Assembly: GCF_000091305.1 (NCBI RefSeq)
Contig: NC_013929.1
Coordinates: forward strand, 930,001 to 994,000
DNA: 64,000 bases
Source of the DNA: Streptomyces scabiei 87.22
GTDB lineage: Bacteria; Actinomycetota; Actinomycetes; Streptomycetales; Streptomycetaceae
Reading direction: 5' to 3'
Shown here: positions 26,073 to 35,261 of the stretch, piece after piece
How positions within the stretch are numbered: position 1 is the first letter of the stretch
Layout: each line of letters starts with the position of its first letter
The notes under the pieces: model-generated
What the model was told of the DNA's origin: nothing
Seen by the model: the letters and a program-made list of their open reading frames with translations, nothing else
Database searches by the model: none
Position numbers and translations under genes: made by a program

Positions 26073-27305
26073 GTGCGTGTAGCGATCATGACGGCGGGCT
26101 CCCGGGGTGACGTGGCCCCCTACACCGGGCTGGGACACGGACTGGCGCGGGCCGGGCACGAGGTCACGCTGGTGACGCACGCCCGGTTCGAGCCGCTGGT
26201 GGCGGGCTCGGGGGTCGCCTTCCACGCCCTTCCCGTCGATCCCCGGGCGGAGCTGGAGTCGGAGCGCGGCCGGGGACTGCACCGGAGTTCCACCGGGGCC
26301 GGGAAGCTGTACCGGGCGGCGGAGATGGCGCGGAGTCTGGTGGGGCGGATGGCGGGTGACCTGGTGGCAGCCGCCCGGGCGGCCGACGTCCTGCTGCTGG
26401 CCGGTGCGGTCGCGCCGCTCGGCCAGGCCATCGGCCGGGGGCTGTCGGTCCCGAGCCTGGGCGTGAACCTGCAACCCCTGGCGCCGACCCGGGAGTTCGC
26501 GCCGCCGATGACCGGGGTCCGGTCCTGGGGCCCGGTCGGCAACCGGATGGCCGGGCACGCGGTGAACGCGGCCGTCGAGTGGATCTTCAAGGAGGAGGTG
26601 CGGCGGCTGGGCACGGAGTACGGTCTCGCCCCCGCCGGCCGGGCGGGGGCCCTGCGCGGCGGGGACCGGCCGGTGCTGCACGGCTTCAGCCCCCGGGTGG
26701 TGCCCCGCCCCGGCGACTGGCGGGCCGGGCTCGACGTCATCGGCTACTGGTGGCCGTACGACGGCGAGGACCTGCTGCCCGCGGCGCTGCTCGACTTCCT
26801 CGACGCCGGGCCGCCCCCGGTCTTCGTGGGCCTGGGCAGCGCGACCGTGCCCGACGCGGGGCGGATGAGCGGCGAGATCGTCCGGGCCCTGCGGGCGGCC
26901 GGGCTGCGCGGGGTCGTCCAGCGGGGCTGGGGCGGACTGCGGGGCGAGGGCGAGGACATGTTCACCGTGGGCGAGGTGCCGCACTCCCTGCTCTTCCCGA
27001 GGATGGCGGCCGTCGTCCACCACGCCGGCGCGGGCACCACGGCGGCGGGCCTGCGCGCCGGGGTCCCGGCGGTGCCGGTGCCCGTCCAGTTCGACGAGGG
27101 CTTCTGGGCGGCCCGGCTGGTCGCCCTCGGGGTCTCCCCGGGAGCCGTCCCGCTGCGCGGCTTCACCCCCACCGCGCTGGCCGCCGCCCTGCGACGCGCG
27201 ACCACCGACCCGTCGTACGCCCGTCGCGCGCGCGTCCTGGCGGAGGAGCTGCGCGGTGAGGACGGGGTCCGCCCGGTCCTGACGGCCCTGGACCGGCTCG
27301 CCTGA
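26073..27305 (+). CDS. UDP-glucosyltransferase-like (GT1/MGT) glycosyltransferase
   Basis: A 410-aa GT-B fold glycosyltransferase. The N-terminal domain starts MRVAIMTAGSRGDVAPYTGLGHGLARAG, as in the sterol/macrolide glycosyltransferase group. The C-terminal nucleotide-sugar motif is VHHAGAGTTAAGLRAGVPAV with QFDEGFWAARL. The GTG start at 26073 is directly followed by the conserved strand. It is a single gene with no sugar-biosynthesis neighbours. The acceptor could be a lipid, an antibiotic or a sterol-like molecule. Confidence 0.88.
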   Translation: MRVAIMTAGSRGDVAPYTGLGHGLARAGHEVTLVTHARFEPLVAGSGVAFHALPVDPRAELESERGRGLHRSSTGAGKLYRAAEMARSLVGRMAGDLVAAARAADVLLLAGAVAPLGQAIGRGLSVPSLGVNLQPLAPTREFAPPMTGVRSWGPVGNRMAGHAVNAAVEWIFKEEVRRLGTEYGLAPAGRAGALRGGDRPVLHGFSPRVVPRPGDWRAGLDVIGYWWPYDGEDLLPAALLDFLDAGPPPVFVGLGSATVPDAGRMSGEIVRALRAAGLRGVVQRGWGGLRGEGEDMFTVGEVPHSLLFPRMAAVVHHAGAGTTAAGLRAGVPAVPVPVQFDEGFWAARLVALGVSPGAVPLRGFTPTALAAALRRATTDPSYARRARVLAEELRGEDGVRPVLTALDRLA

Positions 27306-27642
27306 CCGGTCGGCACCGGGCCCGGCGGCCTCCGCACCCGGCCGGGAACACGGACGCGGACACCGGCCCGCCCCATGACCCCAGCCCGTCCCCGGTCACC
27401 GGCGGCCCCGCTCCGTCACCGCCGTCCGCCTCGGCCTTCCCGTCACCGAAGCGGCCGGCCCTTGTCATGGCACGGCCGGCCGGTGCAGCCTCGCCCGGAC
27501 CGCCGCCCTCCCCTGGAGGTCCGTCACCCGACGGCCGGGCGACCGCCGGCCCGGTCGGTCGGGAACGGACCGCGATCCTTCTCCTCCCCGGCCCGTCTCC
27601 CCCACCGCCCCTCGGCCACCGGCGCCCCGTTCGGGCCCCCTC
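27306..27642. other. Intergenic region between convergent genes
   Basis: 337 bp of very GC-rich DNA between the glycosyltransferase and the TetR gene. It has several short GGCCGG-type palindromes, but no clear gene, promoter or strong hairpin was seen. Confidence 0.5.
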
Positions 27643-28308
27643 CTACGCCCCCTCCCCCGGGCTCCATCCCGCCGGGCGCAGGATCCCCAGCAGCAGGCCG
27701 ACCAGTTCGTCGACGACCTCGTCCAGGGGGGCGTCGACCCAGCCGGCCTGCCAGTCGTGGAGGAGGCCGTTGACGCTGCCGATGAAGGCCGCGGCGGCGA
27801 TGCGGTAGTCGCGGGGGACGGCCTCGCCGCGTTCGGCGGCCGCGGTGGCCTCGGCGCAGATGAAGTCGACCCAGCGGGAGCGGCGTTCGAGGCGTTGGCG
27901 CTCCAGGCGGGGGCTGACGCCGATGATCTCGGTGAAGGTGATCCGCAGCCGGCGCGGGTCGCCGGTGACGTTCGCGGCGTAGGCGCGGAACGCCGCCGTG
28001 GCACGCTCGGCGATCGACTGCCCCTCGGCCGCCGCGAGTCCGGTGAGCGCGGCCTCCTCCGCCCAGTCGTTGACCCTCAGGTGCAGCGCGGCCAGGACCT
28101 CCTCCAGGGTGCTGAACTCCTCGTAGAACTGGCGGGTCGACAGGCCGGCGGCCTCGCTCAGTCCCGCGATCGTGGTCGCCCGGAAACCGGGACTGTCGCC
28201 GAACAGCTGAAGACCCGCTTCGAGGAACCGGTCCCGGCGCTCGGCCGTCCGCTCCGCCGCGGACCTCCCCCCGTACCGTCCGGTGGGCTGTCTGAGCCTG
28301 CCCGCCAC
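27643..28308 (-). CDS. TetR-family transcriptional regulator
   Basis: A 221-aa regulator with an N-terminal TetR helix-turn-helix (LEAGLQLFGDSPGFRATTIA, then LSTRQFYEEFSTLEE) and a helical ligand domain. The GTG at 28308 is preferred because GGGAGGA sits six bases upstream; that same GGGAGGA would be coding if the ATG at 28326 were used. It is divergent from a secreted beta-propeller gene, and a perfect TetR-style palindrome lies between the two. It therefore probably represses itself, the propeller gene, or both. Confidence 0.9.
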   Translation of the reverse strand: MAGRLRQPTGRYGGRSAAERTAERRDRFLEAGLQLFGDSPGFRATTIAGLSEAAGLSTRQFYEEFSTLEEVLAALHLRVNDWAEEAALTGLAAAEGQSIAERATAAFRAYAANVTGDPRRLRITFTEIIGVSPRLERQRLERRSRWVDFICAEATAAAERGEAVPRDYRIAAAAFIGSVNGLLHDWQAGWVDAPLDEVVDELVGLLLGILRPAGWSPGEGA

Positions 28309-28405
28309 GTTGAATCCTCCCGACATGACGCCACTCGCGACGGCCGGGTTCGGCCGTCGGTCGATTTTGTCGTGTCCCCGGTCTTGTGGTGAAGCGGGAC
28401 CGTTC

Positions 28406-28421
28406 CTTACTTTCCAGTAAG
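28406..28421. promoter_or_regulatory. Perfect TetR-type operator palindrome
   Basis: CTTACTTTCCAGTAAG is a perfect 6-4-6 inverted repeat midway between the divergent TetR and propeller genes. TTACT..AGTAA palindromes of this kind are common operators for TetR-family proteins. Confidence 0.65.
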
Positions 28422-28522
28422 TCCATGTGAACGCCGACGTATTCAGACTCCCCGTCGCCCCCTGAGACCCTCGCGGTCCCCGAGCCGCCTTGTCATGCCT
28501 TGAGCAAGTTGGAGGAACCGAA

Positions 28523-29788
28523 ATGTCCGTCGTCCCCACCCCCCGCCGCCGCAGGACCCGGAATGTCGGTGCCGCCGTCGCCGCGCTCGCGCTGACCGCC
28601 TCGGCCGTGGCGACCGCCTCTCCGGCGAGCGCCGCCGCCGACCTGCGGGAGGTGATGTTCGTGGGCAACAACTGGGAGGGCACCGCGGACGTCATCAAGG
28701 CCTCCGGCGACTTCGCCAAGATCGGCCGGATCAACGTCATCCCCGACAAGGACGCCCGGATGGCGGAGATCAACGCCGATCCGATCCGCTGGATCGCCTA
28801 CATGACGATCCGCAACAGCGTCGGCGAGGGCCACGACCAGTACGTGGACGACATGTACTCCACGCCGGACGGCTCCTCGATGGTCGTCTCCCGCCCCAGC
28901 TTCGCCGACGTGGTCTCCATCAACGTCAGGACCGGCGCCATCAACTGGCGCTTCCCGGTGTCGGGTTACCGCTCCGACCACATGGCGGTCTCCCCCGACG
29001 GCAAGCGCGTGGCGGTGTCGGCGTCGACCGGCAACACCGTGCACGTGCTGGACATCGTCACCGGCAAGCAGCTGGGATCGTTCAAGACCGGCGACAAGCC
29101 GCACGAGAACATCTTCACCAAGGACGGCAAGTACATCTGGAACATGGCGATCGGTGACGTCAACACCCAGAGCGACGCGCCCTGGCTGGACTGGACGAAG
29201 GGCGACCGCAAGATCACGGTTGCCGACGCGAACACCTTCCAGCAGGTCAAGGTGATCGACATGCGCGCACGCCTCGACGCCATCGGGCTGCGCGACTACT
29301 CCGACGCGGTCCGTCCCGCCGCCTTCTCGCCCGACGAGACGAAGCTGTACTTCCAGGTGTCGTTCTTCAACGGCTTCTTCGAGTACGACATCGCCACCGA
29401 CAAGATCACCCGCACCAAGACCCTGCCGAAGTCCCCGGGCGTCAGCGACGACCGCACGACCTTCGTCAACGACTCGCGCCACCACGGCCTCACGATGAAG
29501 CCGGACGGCACGAAGCTGTGCATCGCCGGCACGATGGACGACTACGCCACCGTGGTGGACCGCGCGACCTTCCAGGAGGGCCCGCTCGTCCCCGTCTCCA
29601 AGCCGTACTGGTCGACCGTCAGCGGTGACAGCAAGTCCTGTGTGGTCTCCGAGAGCGGCGCCGACCAGGTCACGGCGATCGACTTCGCCACCGGGAAGAA
29701 GACCGTGTCCGTCGCAGTCGGCGACCACCCCCAGCGGGTGCGCGTGGCACAGGTGCCCGCCGACTGGACCGGACCCTCGGCTAACTGA
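28523..29788 (+). CDS. Secreted YncE-like beta-propeller protein
   Basis: A 421-aa exported protein. ATG 28523 follows GGAGG and opens a signal peptide (TRNVGAAVAALALTASAVAT, then SPASAAAD). The mature part is built of repeated blades (SPDGKRVAVSASTGNTVHVL, KPDGTKLCIAGTMDDYATVV, ATGKKTVSVAVGDHPQRV), matching YncE/quinoprotein-like propellers. No haem or copper site is apparent, so it may be a binding or scaffold protein. Its stop overlaps the convergent GH5 gene by 8 bp. The divergent TetR gene and the palindrome suggest ligand-controlled expression. Confidence 0.85.
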   Translation: MSVVPTPRRRRTRNVGAAVAALALTASAVATASPASAAADLREVMFVGNNWEGTADVIKASGDFAKIGRINVIPDKDARMAEINADPIRWIAYMTIRNSVGEGHDQYVDDMYSTPDGSSMVVSRPSFADVVSINVRTGAINWRFPVSGYRSDHMAVSPDGKRVAVSASTGNTVHVLDIVTGKQLGSFKTGDKPHENIFTKDGKYIWNMAIGDVNTQSDAPWLDWTKGDRKITVADANTFQQVKVIDMRARLDAIGLRDYSDAVRPAAFSPDETKLYFQVSFFNGFFEYDIATDKITRTKTLPKSPGVSDDRTTFVNDSRHHGLTMKPDGTKLCIAGTMDDYATVVDRATFQEGPLVPVSKPYWSTVSGDSKSCVVSESGADQVTAIDFATGKKTVSVAVGDHPQRVRVAQVPADWTGPSAN

Positions 29789-31646
29789 ACCTGGCGGTCA
29801 GCCAGTTCGACAGCTCCGTCCGTGCCGCGCCCAGTTGCGCGGCGGACGGGGCTGTCGCGCCGTTGGTGACCAGGGCGTAGTGCAGCTTGCCCGTGTCGGC
29901 GGCGGTCAGCAGCAGACGGCGGCTGCCGGTGCCGCCCGGCTCCTTGGCGGCGGCGATCGGTGTGGACGTGGTGTACGCCGGCGGCGCCGCCGTCACCCCG
30001 AGGTCGGACACCACCGTGGTGGACGCGGTGGGGAAGGACGCCGGGAGGTGGAGTTCGGTCGGCTCCGCGCTGCCGTCCGAGCGCCAGACCAGCAGGGAGT
30101 ACTGGCCGGAGCCGACGAGCGAGGAGACGTTCGGCAGTGAACCGGGCACCGGGTTCCACGTCAGGGTCGTGGAACCGTCGCGCGAACGGTCCTCGTAGGT
30201 GAAGGCCACCGTGCTGCCCGCCGTGGCGCTCGGGTAGATCCGGTCCAGCATCCGGGCGTCCTGGCGGAGCACGGCCGTACCGGAGTCGTCGAGGCGTACG
30301 GCCGAGAGGTCCTCACCGTTCCAGCCGTCCGCCTCGGCCTGCACCTTGTCGGGGTTGTCGTTCATCAGCTCGTGGTGGCGGCCCCAGTAGATGTCCCACT
30401 GCCACTGGGAGCCGGAGAGGACCGGACCCGAGGAGGCCGGCTTCGACCACCAGTCGACGCCCTTCACCCGGGAGTCGAGCGCCTGGTACATGGCCTTGTA
30501 GACCGTGGGCGCCTTGTCGGAGACCGAGCCGCTCAGCGGGTGTCCGAACTCGCTGACGACGGCCGTGGTCCCGCCGGCGGCGGCCCGGTCGCGCACGGTC
30601 CCGAAGTCGTTGACGTACTGGCCGTTCTCCGCCTTGCCCCACATGAAGATGCCGGAGATCGCCTTCTGGTCGTAGAAGTGGGTGTTGAAGACGTAGCGCG
30701 GTCCGATGGTGCCCGCGTCGAGGAGGCCGCCCTCCTGCTTCTGGAAGTCGATGTTGGCGTTCCAGAAGAGGTTCGGCTCCACGAAGGCCGGTTTGGCCTG
30801 CCAGCCCGCCGCGTCCATCCGGGAGCGGAACTTGACGTAGAACGGCCACAGGACGTCCTTCTCCCACGTCCTGCTGGTCTGGCCCGAGTCGAGCACGCCG
30901 GGGTGCGGCTCGTTCCACGGGTCGAAGCCGACGACGCCCTGGAACTGGGCGGAGGTGAGGTTCGACTTCACGTACGCCATCGTCTTCTGCGCGGTGTCGA
31001 GGAAGGAGTCCTGGACACCGTAGGTGTTGTGCCAGAAGTCGTACGTCGACTTCGTCACCGCCGCGTTGGAGGTGATGTTCTGGCCCCAGAACGGGCAGAT
31101 CCCGCAGTACTCGTCGGGGTAGTTGCCGAGGTCGACGGCCCACTTGGGCGCGCCGTCGCCGGTGTACCAGCTGTCGGAGTCGAACAGCCAGCGGGAGTAC
31201 AGGTCCTGGTGCCAGTCGGGGTAGACCCTGATCCCCGCGTCCAGGAAGGCACCCATCTGTGCGGTGGCCGCCGCGAGGTAGGTGGTGCTCACCTGCCCGC
31301 GCACCGGTTCCGCGTACGCCCAGGAGAGCAGGAAGCGGACGGAGTTGCCGCCGCCGAGCGCTCTGAGCGCGGTCGCCGACTTCCTCGCGTCGGCGACCGA
31401 CGCGAAGGGCAGACCGTTGTTCTCCTTGAGTTTCGTCTCACCCGAGACGTTGTAGCCGCGCAGGACGACCTCGCGGCCGAGTCCGTCCTTGAAGCGGCCG
31501 CCCTCGACGGTGAGGGTGGCCGCGGCCTGCGAGTCGAACCAGAGATCATCAGTGAGAGCGGAGGCGGGCTGGGTGGGGCCCGCCATGGTCAGGAAGCCGG
31601 TGACGAGTACCAGGACACCGAGCAGACGAATACGCAATCTTGACAT
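29781..31646 (-). CDS. Secreted GH5-family glycoside hydrolase (endoglycoceramidase-like)
   Basis: A 621-aa secreted glycosidase. A signal peptide (RLRIRLLGVLVLVTGFLTMA) ends near ASA. A GH5 TIM barrel follows: the acid/base Glu246 lies in GFDPWNEPHPG and the nucleophile Glu366 in AVVSEFGHP. A C-terminal beta-sandwich-like part follows (residues about 470-620). The barrel's long loops and WHQDLYS segment resemble bacterial endoglycosylceramidases more than cellulases. ATG 31646 opens the signal; ATG 31664 and the 31715 start are alternatives, and none has a strong ribosome site. Confidence 0.86.
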   Translation of the reverse strand: MSRLRIRLLGVLVLVTGFLTMAGPTQPASALTDDLWFDSQAAATLTVEGGRFKDGLGREVVLRGYNVSGETKLKENNGLPFASVADARKSATALRALGGGNSVRFLLSWAYAEPVRGQVSTTYLAAATAQMGAFLDAGIRVYPDWHQDLYSRWLFDSDSWYTGDGAPKWAVDLGNYPDEYCGICPFWGQNITSNAAVTKSTYDFWHNTYGVQDSFLDTAQKTMAYVKSNLTSAQFQGVVGFDPWNEPHPGVLDSGQTSRTWEKDVLWPFYVKFRSRMDAAGWQAKPAFVEPNLFWNANIDFQKQEGGLLDAGTIGPRYVFNTHFYDQKAISGIFMWGKAENGQYVNDFGTVRDRAAAGGTTAVVSEFGHPLSGSVSDKAPTVYKAMYQALDSRVKGVDWWSKPASSGPVLSGSQWQWDIYWGRHHELMNDNPDKVQAEADGWNGEDLSAVRLDDSGTAVLRQDARMLDRIYPSATAGSTVAFTYEDRSRDGSTTLTWNPVPGSLPNVSSLVGSGQYSLLVWRSDGSAEPTELHLPASFPTASTTVVSDLGVTAAPPAYTTSTPIAAAKEPGGTGSRRLLLTAADTGKLHYALVTNGATAPSAAQLGAARTELSNWLTARFS

Positions 31647-31767
31647 GTCCGCCACATTCGACATGTGCACTACCGTCCCAATGGTCAGGCGGGCCGTCAA
31701 TAGCAACTGACGCACGAGTAAGTACCCCTTTTTTCAGGGGAGTTCACCTTTCACGGCCGATTCTTTG

Positions 31768-31807
31768 CCCCGCGCGGCCCGGTGGGCCCTTGCGCGGGCG
31801 CGCGGGG
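31768..31807 (-). terminator. Hairpin downstream of the ribosomal protection gene
   Basis: CCCCGCGCG and CGCGCGGGG form a 9-bp stem with an internal GGCCC/GGGCC helix, about 40 bp beyond the minus-strand stop at 31848. Confidence 0.55.
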
Positions 31808-31847
31808 ACCCGATAGAGGCCCCCGCGCGTACGTCCCGCGCCGCCGC

Positions 31848-33878
31848 TCAGATCCCCAGCCGCCGGGTCAGGTTCAGCAGGTACTCCTTGCGGTCGAGGG
31901 GGTTGTGGTCGGTGCGCGGCCGTGCGGGGACGTCCGGGCCGGCGACGGGCGCGAAGTGGTCGAACGCGGTCTCCAGCTCGCCCTCCCCGTTGGTCGGTCC
32001 GGGCAGCCGCTGCTCCAGCTCGTGCACCCGGGCGGCGGGCACCAGCCCCTCCAGCCGTACGGCCGCCCCGCTCGCGCGGGTGTCCCGCGGCACGGCCCGC
32101 AGCGCGGCGAGCACCGGCAGCAGCGCGCCCAGGGTGTCGGCCGGGGCCTCCACGCGGAAGCGGTGCACCGGCTCGTGGACGCGGGTGCCGGCCTGCCGCA
32201 GGGCGTCCGTCAGGACCAGCGGGGTCAGGCCCCGGAAGTCCGCGCCGGTGCTCGACATGCTCTTGTCGAAGCCCTGATGGGCGTGGCTCTGGCGGGGCGA
32301 GTAGCCGCAGTGCGTCAGCGTGACCGTGCAGTCCGGGACCCGCCAGCCGTGCAGTCCCTGCTCCAGGGTCTCCCGGACCGTGTCCTCGACGGCCTTGAAG
32401 AAGGCGTACGGCATGGATCCCAGCTCCACCTCCAGCCGGAACCCGACCCCGGCGCCGGCCGGCGCCGGCTCCACCCGCAGCCCGACCGTCGCGAGGAACG
32501 GGTTGCCGTCCTTCTTGTTGTACTCGACGGCCGCGCCGCATCCGGCGAGACGCTCGACGCAGAGGGGCGTCGTCTCGCGGAAGGTGACGTCGAGTCCGTA
32601 CTCGTCGGCGAGCGTCGCCTGGACGACCTCCTTCTGCACCTCCCCGTAGAGTGACACCGAGAGCTCCTGGCGGAGTTCGTCGTGGCGCAGACCGATCAGC
32701 GGGTCCTGCTCGGCGAGTTGGGTGAGGGCGACGTGCAGGGCGCCGGCGTCCTCGGCGCGGGCGGGCAGGACGACCGTTTCCAGGGTGGGCGGGGCGAAGT
32801 GGTGCCCGCCGGCCGCGCGGGCCCGCGGGGTGCCGACGGTGTCGCCGATCCGGATGTCGGCGAGGCCCCACAGCCGTGCGATCCGGCCCGCCCTCACGGC
32901 CGTCGCGCGCACGGCGCCCCCGCCCTCGAAGACGCCGATCCCGGTGACCTTGCCTTCGCGGGTGCCGTCCCGGAAGGGCAGACGATCGCGGACGCGTACG
33001 GTTCCGGTGAACATCCGCACATAGGCGATCTTCTCGCCCGCCGGACCGCGCTCGACCTTGAAGACGGTGGCGGAGGGCGGGGTGTCCGCGCCGGCCGAGC
33101 CCGTGACGTCCGTGGGGTCCGTCGTGTCGGTCGTGTCCGTCGCCGGCAGCAGTCCGCTGATGCCGTCGACGAGTTCGGCGATTCCCGCGCCGGTGATCGC
33201 CGAGCCGTGGAACACCGGGTGGACCAGGGCCGCGCCCGTCTGGGCGGCGAGGGCCTCGCGCAGTCGGCTGTCGGGGACGGCCGCCCCGTCGTCCACGTAG
33301 GCGGCGAGCAGGTCCTCGTCGTGCTCGGCGAGGAGTTCGAGGAGCCGGGGCGGCAGGGGGGCGTACGGGGTGAAGCGGGCCGCGGGTGTGCCGAGTTCGG
33401 CGACCTCGCCCAGGGAGACGATCGCCGGGTCGAGCCGGGCCGCGATGCTCTCCAGCAGGTCCCGGTGGCGCGCGCCGCGGCGGTCGACCTTGTTGACGAA
33501 GACCAGCGTGGGGATGCGCAGGCGCCGCAGGGTGCGCATCAGCACACGGGTCTGTGCCTGGACGCCCTCGACGGCCGAGACGACCAGGACGGCGCCGTCG
33601 AGCACGTCGAGCACGCGCTCCACCTCGGCGATGAAGTCGGGGTGGCCGGGGGTGTCGATGAGGTTGACGGTGAGGTCGTCGATCTCGAACGAGACGACGG
33701 CGGACTTGATGGTGATGCCTCGTCGCCGTTCCAGCGCGAGGGTGTCCGTGCGGGTGCTGCCGTCGTCCACGCTGCCGATCTCGTCGATGACGCCGACGGT
33801 GTGCAGGAGGCGTTCGGTCAGGCTGGTCTTACCGGCGTCGACGTGCGCGAGGATGCCGAGGTTCAGGATGCGTGACAA
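31848..33878 (-). CDS. Tetracycline-resistance-type ribosomal protection GTPase (OtrA/TetM-like)
   Basis: A 676-aa EF-G-like GTPase of the family that displaces tetracyclines from the ribosome. It shows the G1 motif AHVDAGKTS, the switch region RRRGITIKSAVVSF, G3 DTPGHPDF, G4 NKVD and the EF-G domains III-V (EVQKEVVQATLADEYG; ELGSMPYAFFKAVE; C-terminal NPLDRKEYLLNLTRR). Length is near OtrA (663) and TetM (639). The protein opens like OtrA with LNLGILAHVDAG. A TTG start at 33878 with AAGGA eight bases upstream is favoured over far longer frames. Whether it confers real resistance is not shown. No tetracycline genes lie nearby. Confidence 0.9.
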   Translation of the reverse strand: MSRILNLGILAHVDAGKTSLTERLLHTVGVIDEIGSVDDGSTRTDTLALERRRGITIKSAVVSFEIDDLTVNLIDTPGHPDFIAEVERVLDVLDGAVLVVSAVEGVQAQTRVLMRTLRRLRIPTLVFVNKVDRRGARHRDLLESIAARLDPAIVSLGEVAELGTPAARFTPYAPLPPRLLELLAEHDEDLLAAYVDDGAAVPDSRLREALAAQTGAALVHPVFHGSAITGAGIAELVDGISGLLPATDTTDTTDPTDVTGSAGADTPPSATVFKVERGPAGEKIAYVRMFTGTVRVRDRLPFRDGTREGKVTGIGVFEGGGAVRATAVRAGRIARLWGLADIRIGDTVGTPRARAAGGHHFAPPTLETVVLPARAEDAGALHVALTQLAEQDPLIGLRHDELRQELSVSLYGEVQKEVVQATLADEYGLDVTFRETTPLCVERLAGCGAAVEYNKKDGNPFLATVGLRVEPAPAGAGVGFRLEVELGSMPYAFFKAVEDTVRETLEQGLHGWRVPDCTVTLTHCGYSPRQSHAHQGFDKSMSSTGADFRGLTPLVLTDALRQAGTRVHEPVHRFRVEAPADTLGALLPVLAALRAVPRDTRASGAAVRLEGLVPAARVHELEQRLPGPTNGEGELETAFDHFAPVAGPDVPARPRTDHNPLDRKEYLLNLTRRLGI

Positions 33879-33939
33879 GCGTCGGGTCCTTGGAGAGGGG
33901 GGACGTTCCTTCCTGGCGGGACAGGGACGCTGCGCGCAT
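33829..33939 (-). CDS. Possible leader peptide ORF overlapping the ribosomal protection gene start
   Basis: A 36-codon ORF (starts MRAASLSRQEGT, ends PRARRRR) has a strong GAGGAG site seven bases before its ATG at 33939. It reads through the TTG start of the GTPase in another frame and ends 50 bp inside it. Ribosomal protection and ribosome-methylase genes often have such control ORFs. Coding function is unproven, and the Arg-rich tail simply reflects the overlapped GTPase codons. Confidence 0.4.
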   Translation of the reverse strand: MRAASLSRQEGTSPLSKDPTLVTHPEPRHPRARRRR

Positions 33940-34108
33940 CGGGGTTCTCCTCGGTCGCTCGGGGCTTCCGCCGGCTGCCGCCGGTCTCCTCCGCAGTGAA
34001 CCAAGGCGGTCTGCGCACCCGCAAACGGTTTTCCCGTCCCTCGGCGGGCGGCGGGGACCGAGTCGGCGGACGCTGGAGGCACGGGGCTGCGGCGAGAGGA
34101 GTGGGCCC

Positions 34109-35245
34109 GTGCGTGAGGTTCTTCCGGCGCTCGGCGAGTGGTACGCGGCGGGCTCCCCGTTCGGGCTGGCCACGGTGGTCGCGGTCAGCCGTAGCGCGCC
34201 GCGCGGGCCGGGAGCCGCCATGGCGGTCGGGCCCGGTGACGAGGTCGTCGGCAGTGTCTCCGGGGGATGCGTGGAGGGGGCGGTGTTCGAGCTGGCCCGG
34301 GAGGTCGTGGCGTCCGGCCGGGCGCGGCTGGAGACCTTCGGCTACAGCGACGAGGACGCGTTCGCCGTGGGGCTCATGTGCGGCGGGGAGATCACGCTGC
34401 TGGTGCGGCGGGTGACGGCGGCCGAGGACCCCGCCTTCGGGCGGGTGGCGGAGTCCGTGGCCGCCGGGCGCCCGGTGACCGTGGCGACCGTGGTCGACGG
34501 CCCGGCCCCGCGCGGGGCCGCCCTCGCCGTGTGGCCGGACCCGGCGCCGGGCGCGCCCCCCGCGCCGGGCACCCTCGGCGCGCTCGGCTCGGCGGGGCTG
34601 GACGCGGCCGTGACCGCCGACGCGCGGGGTGAGCTGGCCCAGGGTGCCACGGGACTGCGGCACTACGGTCCGCACGGTGAACGGCGCGAGGACGAGGTCG
34701 CCGTCTTCCTGCACTCCTTCGCGCCGCCGCCCCGCATGCTGGTGTTCGGGGCGATCGACTACGCGGCCGCGGTGGCCCGGATCGGCGACTTCCTGGGCTA
34801 CCGGGTCACGGTGTGCGACGCGCGCCCGGTGTTCGCCACCCCGAAGCGCTTCCCCGCCGCCGTCGAGGTGGTCGTCGACTGGCCGCACCGGTATCTGCGC
34901 GGCACGCCCACCGACGACCGCACGGTGATCTGCGTCCTGACCCATGACCCGAAGTTCGACGTGCCGCTGCTGCGCGAGGCGCTGCGCCGGCCGGCCGCGT
35001 ACATCGGGGCGATGGGCAGCCGCCGTACGCACGACGACCGGGCGCGGCGGCTGCGGGAGGCCGGGCTCGACGCGGCCGACCTGTCCCGGCTGCGCTCCCC
35101 CGTCGGCCTGGACCTCGGCGCCCGTACGCCGGAGGAGGTCGCCGTCTCCGTGGCGGCGGAGATCGTCGCACTGAGGTGGGGCGGCAGCGGGGTGCCGCTG
35201 TCGGTGACGACCGGGGTGATCCATCCGCCGGCCCCGGGTGGGTGA
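34109..35245 (+). CDS. XdhC/CoxF-family protein
   Basis: A 378-aa protein of the XdhC family, which helps insert the sulfurated molybdenum cofactor into xanthine dehydrogenase-type enzymes. The N-terminal XdhC_CoxI domain shows LATVVAVSRSAPRGPGAAM, SGGCVEGAVFE and LMCGGEITLLV. The C-terminal Rossmann domain shows MLVFGAIDYAAAV, VCVLTHDPKFDVP-like HDPKFD and YIGAMGSRRTHDDR. The GTG at 34109 was chosen for the GAGAGGAG upstream; the longer frame from 33872 overlaps the divergent GTPase. No molybdoenzyme genes lie beside it here. Confidence 0.9.
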   Translation: MREVLPALGEWYAAGSPFGLATVVAVSRSAPRGPGAAMAVGPGDEVVGSVSGGCVEGAVFELAREVVASGRARLETFGYSDEDAFAVGLMCGGEITLLVRRVTAAEDPAFGRVAESVAAGRPVTVATVVDGPAPRGAALAVWPDPAPGAPPAPGTLGALGSAGLDAAVTADARGELAQGATGLRHYGPHGERREDEVAVFLHSFAPPPRMLVFGAIDYAAAVARIGDFLGYRVTVCDARPVFATPKRFPAAVEVVVDWPHRYLRGTPTDDRTVICVLTHDPKFDVPLLREALRRPAAYIGAMGSRRTHDDRARRLREAGLDAADLSRLRSPVGLDLGARTPEEVAVSVAAEIVALRWGGSGVPLSVTTGVIHPPAPGG

Positions 35246-35261
35246 GCGGCGGGCGCCCGGT

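Noticed and set aside
33879..34082. N-terminal extension of the ribosomal protection GTPase to 34082
   Set aside because: The added 68 residues are unlike the family, whose N-terminus starts at the LNLGILAHVDAG strand. A TTG with AAGGA fits at 33878.
33872..34108. Longer XdhC start
   Set aside because: It would overlap the divergent GTPase, and the domain begins at the GTG with GAGAGGAG at 34109.
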